Program-made: the position numbers and the translations under genes | The notes under the pieces: model-generated | Told to the model about the DNA's origin: nothing | The model's input: only the letters and a program-made list of their open reading frames with translations | Databases searched by the model: none | Assembly (NCBI RefSeq): GCF_013870525.1 | Contig: NZ_JACBXD010000085.1 | Location: forward strand, 1 to 32,452 | Reading direction: 5' to 3' | Length of the DNA: 32,452 bases | Origin: Amycolatopsis pittospori | GTDB lineage: Bacteria > Actinomycetota > Actinomycetes > Mycobacteriales > Pseudonocardiaceae | In this document: piece after piece, positions 21,560 to 28,613 of the stretch | Numbering within the stretch: position 1 is the stretch's first letter | Layout of the letters: each line of letters begins with the position of its first letter

Positions 21560-23989
21560 ATGGCCCCCAGACCCCGCGTGGTCGTGATCGGCGCCGGCAT
21601 CGTCGGCTGCGCGATCGCCGACGAACTGACCGAACGCGGCTGGACCGACCTCACCGTGCTGGAGCAGGGCGACCTGTTCACCACCGGCGGGTCCAGTTCG
21701 CACGCCCCCGGCCTGGTCTTCCAGACCAACGGCTGCCGCACGATGACCGGGTTCGCCCGGTACACCGTCGCCAAATACGGCTCGCTCGACCTCGACGGGC
21801 AGCAATGCTTCCAGCCCGTCGGAGGGTTGGAGGTGGCCACGACTCCCGAGCGGCTGGCCGACCTCCGCCGCCGTCATGGCTGGGCGACCGCGTCGGGTGT
21901 CGAAAGCAGGCTGATCGAGCCGGACGAATGCGCCGCGCTGCACCCGATGCTCGATCCGGCCAAGGTGCTCGGCGGGTTCCACATCCCTTCCGACGGCCTG
22001 GCCAGACCGCTGGCGGCGGCCGAGGCGCAGGCCCGCCGCGCGATCGGCCGCGGCGCGAAGTTCCTCGCGCACCAGAAGGTCGTCGGCGTCGAGAGCGCGG
22101 GAGGGCGGGTCACCGGTGTCACCACCGAGACCGGGACCTTCCGCGCGGACATCGTGCTCTCGTGCGCCGGCATGTGGGGTCCTCTCCTCGGCGAACTGGT
22201 CGGCCTCGCGATCCCGCTGGTCCCGATGGCGCATCAGTACGCGCGGACCACTCCCCTCCCGGGACCGGCCGAAAAGACGACCCGGCCGATCCTCCGCCAC
22301 CAGGACGCCGACCTCTACTTCCGCGAGCACGGCGACCGGATCGGCATCGGCGCCTACGGGCACCGGCCGATGCCGTTGCCCGCCGAGGAGATCGGCACCG
22401 GTGAGGGGATGCCGTCCGAACTCGCGTTCACCCCCGCGGACTTCGAGGACTCCTGGGCCGCCGCCGTCGACCTGCTGCCGTCGCTGGGCGAGGCCAAGGT
22501 CGAAGAGGGCATCAACGGTCTCTTCTCATTCACCCCGGACGGGATGCCGCTGCTGGGCGAGCATCCGGACCTCGACGGGTTCTGGGTCGCCGAAGCCGTC
22601 TGGATCACCCACTCGGCCGGCGTCGCGCGGACGATGGCGCGGTGGCTGGTCGACGGCCAGCCGGACGCGGACCTGCACGGCTGTGACCTCGCCCGGTTCG
22701 AGAAGGTGCAACTGGCTCCGGACTACGTGATGGCGCGCAGTTGCCAGAGCTTCGTCGAGGTGTACGACGTCGTCCATCCCTTGCAGCCCATGGAGGAGCC
22801 GCGGCCGCTGCGGACCAGCCCGTTCTACGAGCGGCAGGCCGGACTCGGCGCGTTCTTCCTCGAAGCGGGCGGCTGGGAGCGTCCGCACTGGTACGAGGCG
22901 AACGCGAACCTGCCCGAGGTGGAGACCATCCCCGCCCGCAACGACTGGGCGGCGCGGTACTGGTCCCCGATCGGAGGTGCCGAAGCGCTGGTCGCGCGGC
23001 AACGGGTCGCGATGTTCGACATGACGTCGCTGAAACGCGTGGAGGTCACCGGCCCCGGCGCGCTGCCGTTCCTGCAGACCATGACCACGAACCAGCTCGA
23101 CAAGAAACCGGGTTCCGTCACCTACACCCTGCTGCTCGACGAGGACGGCGGCGTGCGCAGCGACCTGACCGTGGCCCGGCTCGGCGCCGAACGGTTCCAG
23201 GTCGGCGTCAACGGCGCCATCGACGTCGACTGGCTGCGCAGGCATCTGCCCCGCGACGGCGCCGCGCAGATCCACGAGACCACGCCGGGAACCTGCTGTA
23301 TCGGCCTGTGGGGGCCGCTCGCCAGGGCCGTCCTGCAGCCACTGTCCACAACGGACTTCTCCCATAGGGCGATGGGCTACTTCAAGACGAAGCAGGCCTA
23401 CATCGGACAGGTCCCGGTCACCGCGATGCGACTGTCCTATGTGGGCGAACTCGGCTGGGAGCTGTACACGAGCGCCGACCTCGGCCGGAAGCTGTGGGAC
23501 ACGCTCTGGGAGGCCGGGCAGGCGCACGGCGTCATCGCCGCCGGCCGGGACGCCTTCTCCAGTATGCGGCTGGAAAAGGGCTACCGGCTGTGGGGCACGG
23601 ACGTCACCGCGGAGCACGACCCCTACGAGGCCAGCCTCGGCTTCGCCGTCCGGATGGACAAGGGCTACTTCATCGGCCGGGACGCGCTGGCAGGCCGTTC
23701 GGAGGACACCGTCACCAGGAAGCTGACGTGTCTCACCATCGACGATCCGTACTCCGTGGTGCTAGGCAAGGAACCGGTGTACGCCGGCGGACGTCCGGTG
23801 GGCTACGTCACCAGTGCCGCGTACGGCTACACGGTCGGCAAGAACATCGCGTACGCCTGGCTTCCGGCGGAGGTGTCGGTGCCGGGCAGGCCGCTGGAGA
23901 TCGAGTACTTCGGCGAGCGGATCCCCGCCGTCGTGGCCCGCGAACCGCTGTTCGACGCCGACATGACCCGGATCAGGAGTGCCGCATGA
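21560..23989 (+). CDS. dimethylglycine oxidase
   Basis: An 809-residue two-domain flavoenzyme that oxidatively demethylates N,N-dimethylglycine to sarcosine. In the characterised Arthrobacter enzyme the methylene group is passed to tetrahydrofolate. Here the N-terminal FAD half has the dinucleotide motif VIGAGIVG (9-16) and SSSHAPGLVFQTN, in which His48 matches the covalent-FAD His region. A middle FAO_M segment (about 375-460) contains FFLEAGGWERPHW. The C-terminal GcvT-like folate half (about 475-805) contains VAMFDMTSLKRVEVTGPGAL, RLSYVGELGWELYT and RLEKGYRLWGTD. The similarity to Arthrobacter globiformis dimethylglycine oxidase is strong by eye. ATG 21560 has AGGAGGT with 9-nt spacing. 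An open frame upstream from 21446 is not needed. It overlaps the next gene in ATGA. Confidence 0.93.
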   Translation: MAPRPRVVVIGAGIVGCAIADELTERGWTDLTVLEQGDLFTTGGSSSHAPGLVFQTNGCRTMTGFARYTVAKYGSLDLDGQQCFQPVGGLEVATTPERLADLRRRHGWATASGVESRLIEPDECAALHPMLDPAKVLGGFHIPSDGLARPLAAAEAQARRAIGRGAKFLAHQKVVGVESAGGRVTGVTTETGTFRADIVLSCAGMWGPLLGELVGLAIPLVPMAHQYARTTPLPGPAEKTTRPILRHQDADLYFREHGDRIGIGAYGHRPMPLPAEEIGTGEGMPSELAFTPADFEDSWAAAVDLLPSLGEAKVEEGINGLFSFTPDGMPLLGEHPDLDGFWVAEAVWITHSAGVARTMARWLVDGQPDADLHGCDLARFEKVQLAPDYVMARSCQSFVEVYDVVHPLQPMEEPRPLRTSPFYERQAGLGAFFLEAGGWERPHWYEANANLPEVETIPARNDWAARYWSPIGGAEALVARQRVAMFDMTSLKRVEVTGPGALPFLQTMTTNQLDKKPGSVTYTLLLDEDGGVRSDLTVARLGAERFQVGVNGAIDVDWLRRHLPRDGAAQIHETTPGTCCIGLWGPLARAVLQPLSTTDFSHRAMGYFKTKQAYIGQVPVTAMRLSYVGELGWELYTSADLGRKLWDTLWEAGQAHGVIAAGRDAFSSMRLEKGYRLWGTDVTAEHDPYEASLGFAVRMDKGYFIGRDALAGRSEDTVTRKLTCLTIDDPYSVVLGKEPVYAGGRPVGYVTSAAYGYTVGKNIAYAWLPAEVSVPGRPLEIEYFGERIPAVVAREPLFDADMTRIRSAA

Positions 23990-25131
23990 GCCACTACGAC
24001 GTCATCGTCATCGGTCTCGGCGGGATGGGCAGCGCGGCCGCGTACCGGCTCGCCCGGCGGGGACAGCGCGTGCTCGGCATCGACCAGTTCGCTCCGGTGC
24101 ACAACCTCGGGTCCAGCCACGGCGGCTCGCGGGTCACGCGGCAGTCGTACTTCGAGGACCCCGCGTATGTGCCGCTCCTGCTGCGGGCGCACGAACTGTG
24201 GGACGGGATCGAACGCGACTCCGGGCGGAAGATCTTCACCCGGTGCGGCGGGATCATGCTCGGCACGCCGGACTCGCGGACGGTGTCGGGCAGCCTGCTG
24301 AGCGCCCGGGAATGGGATCTGCCGCACGAACTGCTGGACGCGCCGGAGATCCGCCGCCGCTTCCCGACGATGAACCCGGACGACGACGAAATCGCACTGT
24401 ACGAGGAGAACGCCGGCTTCGTCGTGCCGGAAGGAAGTGTGGCGGCGCATCTGCAACTCGCCGCGCGGGCCGGGGCGGAACTGCGTCACGAGGAGAAAGT
24501 CCTTTCGTGGCAGCAGACGTCCACTGGTGTCCGGGTCGGGACGTCGCAGAACTTCTACACGGCGGGACGACTGGTGATCTGCCCCGGCGCCTGGGCACCG
24601 GCGCTGCTCGCCGAACTCGGCATCGAGTTCACCATCGAACGCCAGGTCCAGTACTGGTTCGCGCCGTCGGGCGGGGCGGAACCCTTCCACGCCGAACGGC
24701 ATCCGATCTACGTCTGGGAAGGCGAGAACGGCCGCCAGTTCTACGGTTTCCCCTCACACGACGACGCCGGGAGCGTGAAGGTCGCCTTCTTCCGCGGCGG
24801 CGAGACGTGCACGCCGGAGACCATCGACCGGACGGTGCACGCCGAAGAGATCGACGAGATGTCGGAGTTCGTCGGCCGGAAGATGCCGGCGCTGCCCGGC
24901 GGGTTCCTGCGCGCGGCCACCTGTATGTACACGAACACCCCCGACGAGCATTTCGTCATCGCCCGCCATCCGGCGTACGAACGCGTCGTCGTCGCCTGCG
25001 GTTTCTCCGGGCACGGCTTCAAATTCGTACCGGTGGTCGGCGAGGTGCTCGCCGACCTGGTGGTGGACGGCGCCACCGCGCATCCGATCGCCCTGTTCGA
25101 CCCCGCCCGGCTGACGGGAGTGCCGAGTTGA
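23986..25131 (+). CDS. monomeric sarcosine oxidase (MSOX/SolA family)
   Basis: A 381-residue flavoprotein of the monomeric sarcosine oxidase / N-methyltryptophan oxidase family. It converts sarcosine to glycine with release of formaldehyde and hydrogen peroxide. FAD motif VIGLGGMG (8-15) is followed by GSSHGGSRVTRQSYFEDPAYVPL, split by the usual His/Arg residues. The covalent FAD Cys is at 313 in TCMYTNTPDEHF. The C-terminus has CGFSGHGFKFVPVVGE. The start ATG overlaps the dimethylglycine oxidase stop (ATGA) and has AGGAG upstream. It shares a TTGA overlap with the Rieske gene downstream. The context of dimethylglycine oxidase makes sarcosine the most likely substrate rather than N-methyltryptophan. 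Confidence 0.92.
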   Translation: MSHYDVIVIGLGGMGSAAAYRLARRGQRVLGIDQFAPVHNLGSSHGGSRVTRQSYFEDPAYVPLLLRAHELWDGIERDSGRKIFTRCGGIMLGTPDSRTVSGSLLSAREWDLPHELLDAPEIRRRFPTMNPDDDEIALYEENAGFVVPEGSVAAHLQLAARAGAELRHEEKVLSWQQTSTGVRVGTSQNFYTAGRLVICPGAWAPALLAELGIEFTIERQVQYWFAPSGGAEPFHAERHPIYVWEGENGRQFYGFPSHDDAGSVKVAFFRGGETCTPETIDRTVHAEEIDEMSEFVGRKMPALPGGFLRAATCMYTNTPDEHFVIARHPAYERVVVACGFSGHGFKFVPVVGEVLADLVVDGATAHPIALFDPARLTGVPS

Positions 25132-26258
25132 CCCGGACCGAGCGGCCGCCGACGACGTCGAGCCTGATCCCGACGCTCGGCGGCCGGTACTACACCGACC
25201 CCGGGATCTTCGCGGCCGAACAGGAGAAACTCTTCGAGCGGATGTGGTTCTGCGCCGTCCGTTCGGCGGATCTGCCGTCCGCGGGCGACTACCGGACCGT
25301 CCGAATCGGACGGGAGAGCGTGATCGTCAGCCGAGGACGCGACGGCGGGCTGCGCGCGTTCCTGAACATCTGCCGTCACCGCGGCGCGCGGGTGTGCCCC
25401 GAGGAATCCGGGACGGTGAAACGCGCGTTCCAGTGTTCGTACCACGCGTGGACCTACGGACTCGACGGGAAGCTGATCGCGGCACCGAATCTGGCGAATC
25501 TGCCGGACATCGACCGCACCGCGTACGGGCTGCACACCGTGCACCTGCGGGAATGGCTGGGTTACGCGTGGGTCTGCCTCGCCGAGGACCCGCCGTCGTT
25601 CGAGACCGACGTCGAAGGCGCGGTGCGGGAACGGCTCGGCGACCTCGAGTCGATAAAGCGGTACGGACTCGACGGGCTTTCGGTCGGGCGCCGGATCACC
25701 TACGACGTCAAGGCGAACTGGAAGCTGATCGTCGAGAACTTCATGGAGTGCTACCACTGCGCGACGATCCATCCCGAGCTGACCGAGGTGCTGCCGGAGT
25801 TCGCCGACGGCTACGCGGCGCAGTACTACGTCGGGCACGGCGCCGAGTTCGGCGAGGGCGTCGACGGGTTCACGACCGACGGCGGTTCGGGCTTCGAACG
25901 GCTGGACGGCGTCGCGAGCGAACAGGACAGGCGGTACTACGCGATCACCATCCGGCCGCAGGTGTTCGTGAACCTGGTGCCGGACCACGTGATCTTCCAC
26001 CGGATGTACCCGCTGGCGCCGGACCGCACGGTCGTCGAATGCGATTGGCTGTATTCGGCCGAGGTCGTGACGTCGGGCCGGGACGTGTCGCGCTCGGTCG
26101 AGTTGTTCCACCGCGTCAACGAGCAGGACTTCGACGCCTGCGAACGCTGCCAGCCCGCGATGGCGTCCCGCGCCTACGCCGGCGGCGGCGTGCTCATGCC
26201 GACCGAACACCACATCGGCGAGTTCCACGACTGGCTACTCGCGCGTTTAGAGGACTGA
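25128..26258 (+). CDS. Rieske non-heme iron oxygenase, putative glycine betaine demethylase
   Basis: A 376-residue oxygenase alpha subunit. The Rieske centre is Cys82-x-His84 with Cys103-x2-His106. The mononuclear iron site is His210 and His215 in NFMECYHCATIHPEL with Asp334 in NEQDFDACE. The overall form (ICRHRGARVC…FQCSYHAWTYGLDGKL) is that of the GbcA/choline-oxygenase branch that hydroxylates quaternary amine methyl groups. Its position behind dimethylglycine and sarcosine oxidases points to glycine betaine as substrate, giving dimethylglycine and formaldehyde. The start is TTG in a TTGA overlap with GGGAG upstream. The last codons (LARLED, stop) lie inside a dispersed palindromic repeat, so the C-terminus has been written by that element. 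Related quaternary amines remain possible substrates. Confidence 0.88.
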   Translation: MTRTERPPTTSSLIPTLGGRYYTDPGIFAAEQEKLFERMWFCAVRSADLPSAGDYRTVRIGRESVIVSRGRDGGLRAFLNICRHRGARVCPEESGTVKRAFQCSYHAWTYGLDGKLIAAPNLANLPDIDRTAYGLHTVHLREWLGYAWVCLAEDPPSFETDVEGAVRERLGDLESIKRYGLDGLSVGRRITYDVKANWKLIVENFMECYHCATIHPELTEVLPEFADGYAAQYYVGHGAEFGEGVDGFTTDGGSGFERLDGVASEQDRRYYAITIRPQVFVNLVPDHVIFHRMYPLAPDRTVVECDWLYSAEVVTSGRDVSRSVELFHRVNEQDFDACERCQPAMASRAYAGGGVLMPTEHHIGEFHDWLLARLED

Positions 26259-26302
26259 ATGCGGTACTTGCACGCGCAACGACCGCATTCAGAGGACTAA
26301 GT
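26246..26302. repeat. diverged copy of the 39-bp palindrome
   Basis: Between the convergent Rieske oxygenase and tmk genes. CTGAATGCGGT (26255-26265) pairs with ACCGCATTCAG (26282-26292). Inside is TTGC-ACGC-GCAA, and outside TTAG pairs with CTAA. Compared with 5506-5587, the 4-nt TCCT in the left arm is AGGA here, leaving an unpaired 4x4 bulge. Both convergent genes end inside the element: TGA at 26256-26258 and TAG at 26299-26297. Confidence 0.8.
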
Positions 26303-26941
26303 GCGGAGAAGTTCGGTAGCCAGAGCAGCGGCATCGACACCGGCGACGCCGTCGAGGACGTGCCAAGGGGCGAGCCAGCCCGTCGCGGCGAGCTCGTCGT
26401 AGACCACCGAGCACCGCTTCTGGAGCGCGTCGTCGGTCTCGAAGGAGTCCCGTGCGCGGTCGGCGTCGTTCTCCGCGCGGCGCTGGGCGCGTTCGGCGGC
26501 GACGTCGGCGGTGACCCGAAGTAGCAGATGCGCGGCGGGAACCGGCAGACCGAACCGGTCGATCTCCAGTTCCCGGAGCCACCGCACGAACTCGCCGTCC
26601 GCGCCCTGGTGCAGCCGGGCGGCGCCGTACGCGGCGTTCGACGCGACGTACCTGTCGAGCAGCACGACGTCGTGATCGGTGAGGCGGGCTCGGATCTCGT
26701 CGGCCGCTCCCCGGCGGTCGAGCGCGTAGAGCATCGCCATGCCGTAGACGGAATCGGCGAGATCGCCGTGCCCGCGGTGCAGTGCTTCCTTCACGAGGTC
26801 GGCGTGCACGCTTTCGCCGTAACGCGGGAACGCGATGGACGTGACGCTCGCCCCGGCGGCGTTCAACGCGCCGGTCAACGCGTCGGCGAGCGTGCGCTTG
26901 CCGGCGCCGTCCAAACCTTCGATCACCACGAGTCGTCCCAC
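26297..26941 (-). CDS. tmk: thymidylate kinase
   Basis: A 214-residue dTMP kinase of the actinobacterial type that makes dTDP for DNA synthesis. The P-loop is EGLDGAGKRT (8-17), with Lys-Arg-Thr as in mycobacterial Tmk rather than KST. The DRY motif is in LLDRYVASNAAYG. The lid region is AQRRAENDADRARDSFE. The start is GTG at 26941 with no ribosome site. TAATCT (26953-26948) ends 6 nt before it, so transcription probably begins at the start codon (leaderless). In mycobacteria tmk adjoins mtrA; here they are separated by the betaine gene block. The stop lies in the palindromic repeat. Confidence 0.95.
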   Translation of the reverse strand: MGRLVVIEGLDGAGKRTLADALTGALNAAGASVTSIAFPRYGESVHADLVKEALHRGHGDLADSVYGMAMLYALDRRGAADEIRARLTDHDVVLLDRYVASNAAYGAARLHQGADGEFVRWLRELEIDRFGLPVPAAHLLLRVTADVAAERAQRRAENDADRARDSFETDDALQKRCSVVYDELAATGWLAPWHVLDGVAGVDAAALATELLRT

Positions 26942-26947
26942 GCGCCC

Positions 26948-26953
26948 AGATTA
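26948..26953 (-). promoter_or_regulatory. tmk -10 hexamer for a leaderless transcript
   Basis: TAATCT on the minus strand lies 6 nt before the GTG start. It fits the TANNNT -10 consensus and the spacing of leaderless actinobacterial promoters. No matching -35 is needed or evident. Confidence 0.5.
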
Positions 26954-27011
26954 GGCGGGTTGGTCGACCGGCGGGCCAGACGGGTCAGCTCACGTCCGGC
27001 CCACCGGTCCG

Positions 27012-27779
27012 CTAGGGGATGCGCCGCTTCGAATGCAGGAAGAAGCCGGCGATACCGATGAGGAGCAAACCGCCGAAGATCAGCAGCGGGACGAAGCCGG
27101 TGTCCTGCGCGTCGGGCGCGGGGCCGCCGTCGCCGCGAGGCATCACCTGGGCGTTGTAGCCGCCGGCCTTGCCTTCTTGGGCGTAGGGCGAGCCGGCGAG
27201 CATCGCGCCGTACCGGCCGGAGACCTCTTTCTGGTACTCCGCGAGAGTGGCCGAAGCACCGGCCGCGAAACCACTGGCGCCCGAGTCGAGCAGGGTCACC
27301 CGCCCGTCCCGCAGCGCGTACCAGGCGTCCACCTGGGGTTCGTGGAGCAGCGTCGCGCCGACGGGCAGCCGCCGGGCCAGCTCGCTCTCCCGGTCACCGG
27401 ACGCGATGTTGCCGACGCGCCAGGCGCCGTCGTCACCGCGAACCGACCAGACGGTCGCGCTCTGACCGTCGGAGGCGGTCACCGGGACCGCGACGTAGGC
27501 GAGTTGCCCGGCGACCGCTCCGTCCCCTGCGACGAAATCCCTCGAAAGCTCGTAAACCGGGAAGGATTCGTCCACGACGCTGACGGACGGCGCTTGGCGC
27601 GAACCACCCGTCTGTGTGAAGAAGCGGCCGAGTTCGGCACGCAGCGTGGGGTCCTTGGCAGCCGCCTTCGCGGCCGCGAGGTCTTCGTTCGACAGCTGAT
27701 CCGCGCGCGCTCCGGGCGCCGACATCAGCAGGGTGATCGCCACCAGCCCGGCGAGGCCGAGGATCCGCCGCGCGCTCAT
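27012..27779 (-). CDS. exported protein with C-terminal membrane anchor, function unknown
   Basis: A 255-residue protein with an N-terminal signal peptide (cleavage likely after ARA, near 26). Its extracytoplasmic body is about 200 residues. A single C-terminal membrane segment (about 229-248) is followed by the basic tail HSKRRIP. It should therefore sit on the outer face of the membrane with a short cytoplasmic end. The body includes a strand-rich part, TVWSVRGDDGAWRVGNIA, and no enzyme motif I recognise. The start ATG overlaps the stop of the upstream protease gene (ATGA), so the two are co-translated and may form a surface protease-partner pair. Confidence 0.8.
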   Translation of the reverse strand: MSARRILGLAGLVAITLLMSAPGARADQLSNEDLAAAKAAAKDPTLRAELGRFFTQTGGSRQAPSVSVVDESFPVYELSRDFVAGDGAVAGQLAYVAVPVTASDGQSATVWSVRGDDGAWRVGNIASGDRESELARRLPVGATLLHEPQVDAWYALRDGRVTLLDSGASGFAAGASATLAEYQKEVSGRYGAMLAGSPYAQEGKAGGYNAQVMPRGDGGPAPDAQDTGFVPLLIFGGLLLIGIAGFFLHSKRRIP

Positions 27780-28369
27780 CGCCGGATCCCGGTGAGCGTG
27801 TCGGTCCAGGTGAAGGACCGGTTGCCGGCGTAGAAGTCGTAGGTCGACCAGTTGTAGCGGTTACCGGTGGGCAGTGGATCCCCCCACGAGACCCACTTCC
27901 GGCCGGCGTCGCCGATATCGGAGCCGTAGAGCACGTGCATGTGGCCGCCGCCCGACGCCCAGCCGACCCGCGTCTGCACCGGACGACCGGAACCGGCCTG
28001 CGCCTGAACGGCCGAGAACGCGATGCGCCCCTTGACGTGATTCCCCGGGGCCGAGAAGCCGAGCTTGCCGAAGGCGCGCCTGACGTCGCCCAGGGTGCCG
28101 GGCCGGTCGGCGCAGTCCCGGCGTCGCTCGCCGTGGGCGATCCGGCAGAATTCGTTCTGGCCGACGGTCACACCGTGGTGTGCCGCGATGGTGTTCCCGG
28201 AAGCCACCCAGCACCACTGGGACTTCTCCTGCACCTGCATGGCGATGGGGTCGACGGAATTCCGGTGGGCCTGCGGCTGGGGCAGCGCGCTCGCCGGGGT
28301 CTGGATCGCCAGCCACGCCGCGAGACTCGCGGCGCCGGCGGCGCAAACCCTCCTCGAGAACACAGGCAC
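27776..28369 (-). CDS. secreted papain-like cysteine protease (C39/C70-like)
   Basis: A 197-residue exported protein. The signal peptide ends near PASA (28). The mature part has the papain-fold signature of bacterial C39/C70-like proteases. The Gln-x(n)-Cys site is QEKSQWCWVASGNTIAAHHG with catalytic Cys53, the His is in GGGHMHVLYG (His143) and the Asp is in SWGDPLP (Asp164). I prefer GTG 28369 as start because AGGAGG sits exactly 6 nt upstream. An in-frame ATG at 28390 has no ribosome site and would put that AGGAGG inside the gene. The coupled downstream gene encodes a membrane-anchored exterior protein. The substrate is unknown. A GTGAAC-N5-GTTCAC palindrome lies 45 bp upstream. Confidence 0.8.
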   Translation of the reverse strand: MPVFSRRVCAAGAASLAAWLAIQTPASALPQPQAHRNSVDPIAMQVQEKSQWCWVASGNTIAAHHGVTVGQNEFCRIAHGERRRDCADRPGTLGDVRRAFGKLGFSAPGNHVKGRIAFSAVQAQAGSGRPVQTRVGWASGGGHMHVLYGSDIGDAGRKWVSWGDPLPTGNRYNWSTYDFYAGNRSFTWTDTLTGIRR

Positions 28370-28413
28370 GACGGGCCTCCTGGTCACCATGGCGAACCAA
28401 TGTGGTCACAACG

Positions 28414-28430
28414 GTGAACAGAAGGTTCAC
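28414..28430. promoter_or_regulatory. palindromic operator candidate upstream of protease gene
   Basis: GTGAAC-AGAAG-GTTCAC is a 6-bp-arm palindrome 45 bp before the protease start. The same half-site recurs three times in front of the divergent XRE gene (28535-28576), so the XRE protein may bind both. Confidence 0.5.
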
Positions 28431-28453
28431 GCAGAGCAAGATGGGCACTCGGC

Positions 28454-28519
28454 GGAACGGACCGTTCCGGGGCGTTTCCACACCCCGGAACGGTCACTCT
28501 TCCGGGGTCAACCACCCCG
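28454..28519. promoter_or_regulatory. dense GGAACGG inverted repeats in divergent promoter region
   Basis: GGAACGG-A-CCGTTCC (28454-28468) overlaps a 13-bp inverted repeat. The latter is GACCGTTCCGGGG at 28460-28472 with its complement at 28483-28495, and it has a 10-nt loop. CGGGGT/ACCCCG follows (28503-28508, 28514-28519). The cluster lies upstream of both the protease and XRE genes, so it is a regulatory site rather than a terminator. Confidence 0.6.
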
Positions 28520-28534
28520 AACGGGGGACGTAGT

Positions 28535-28576
28535 GTTCACAGTGCGCTGCTACCGTGAACGTTCCGCGGCGTTCAC
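28535..28576. promoter_or_regulatory. GTTCAC half-sites upstream of XRE gene
   Basis: GTTCAC (28535-28540), GTGAAC (28555-28560) and GTTCAC (28571-28576) alternate in orientation. A TACCGT (28551-28556) overlapping the second could be a -10. The arrangement suits autoregulation by the XRE protein. Confidence 0.45.
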
Positions 28577-28613
28577 GCTCAGCGCACACACTGGTCTGGT
28601 GAAAGGACGAGCG

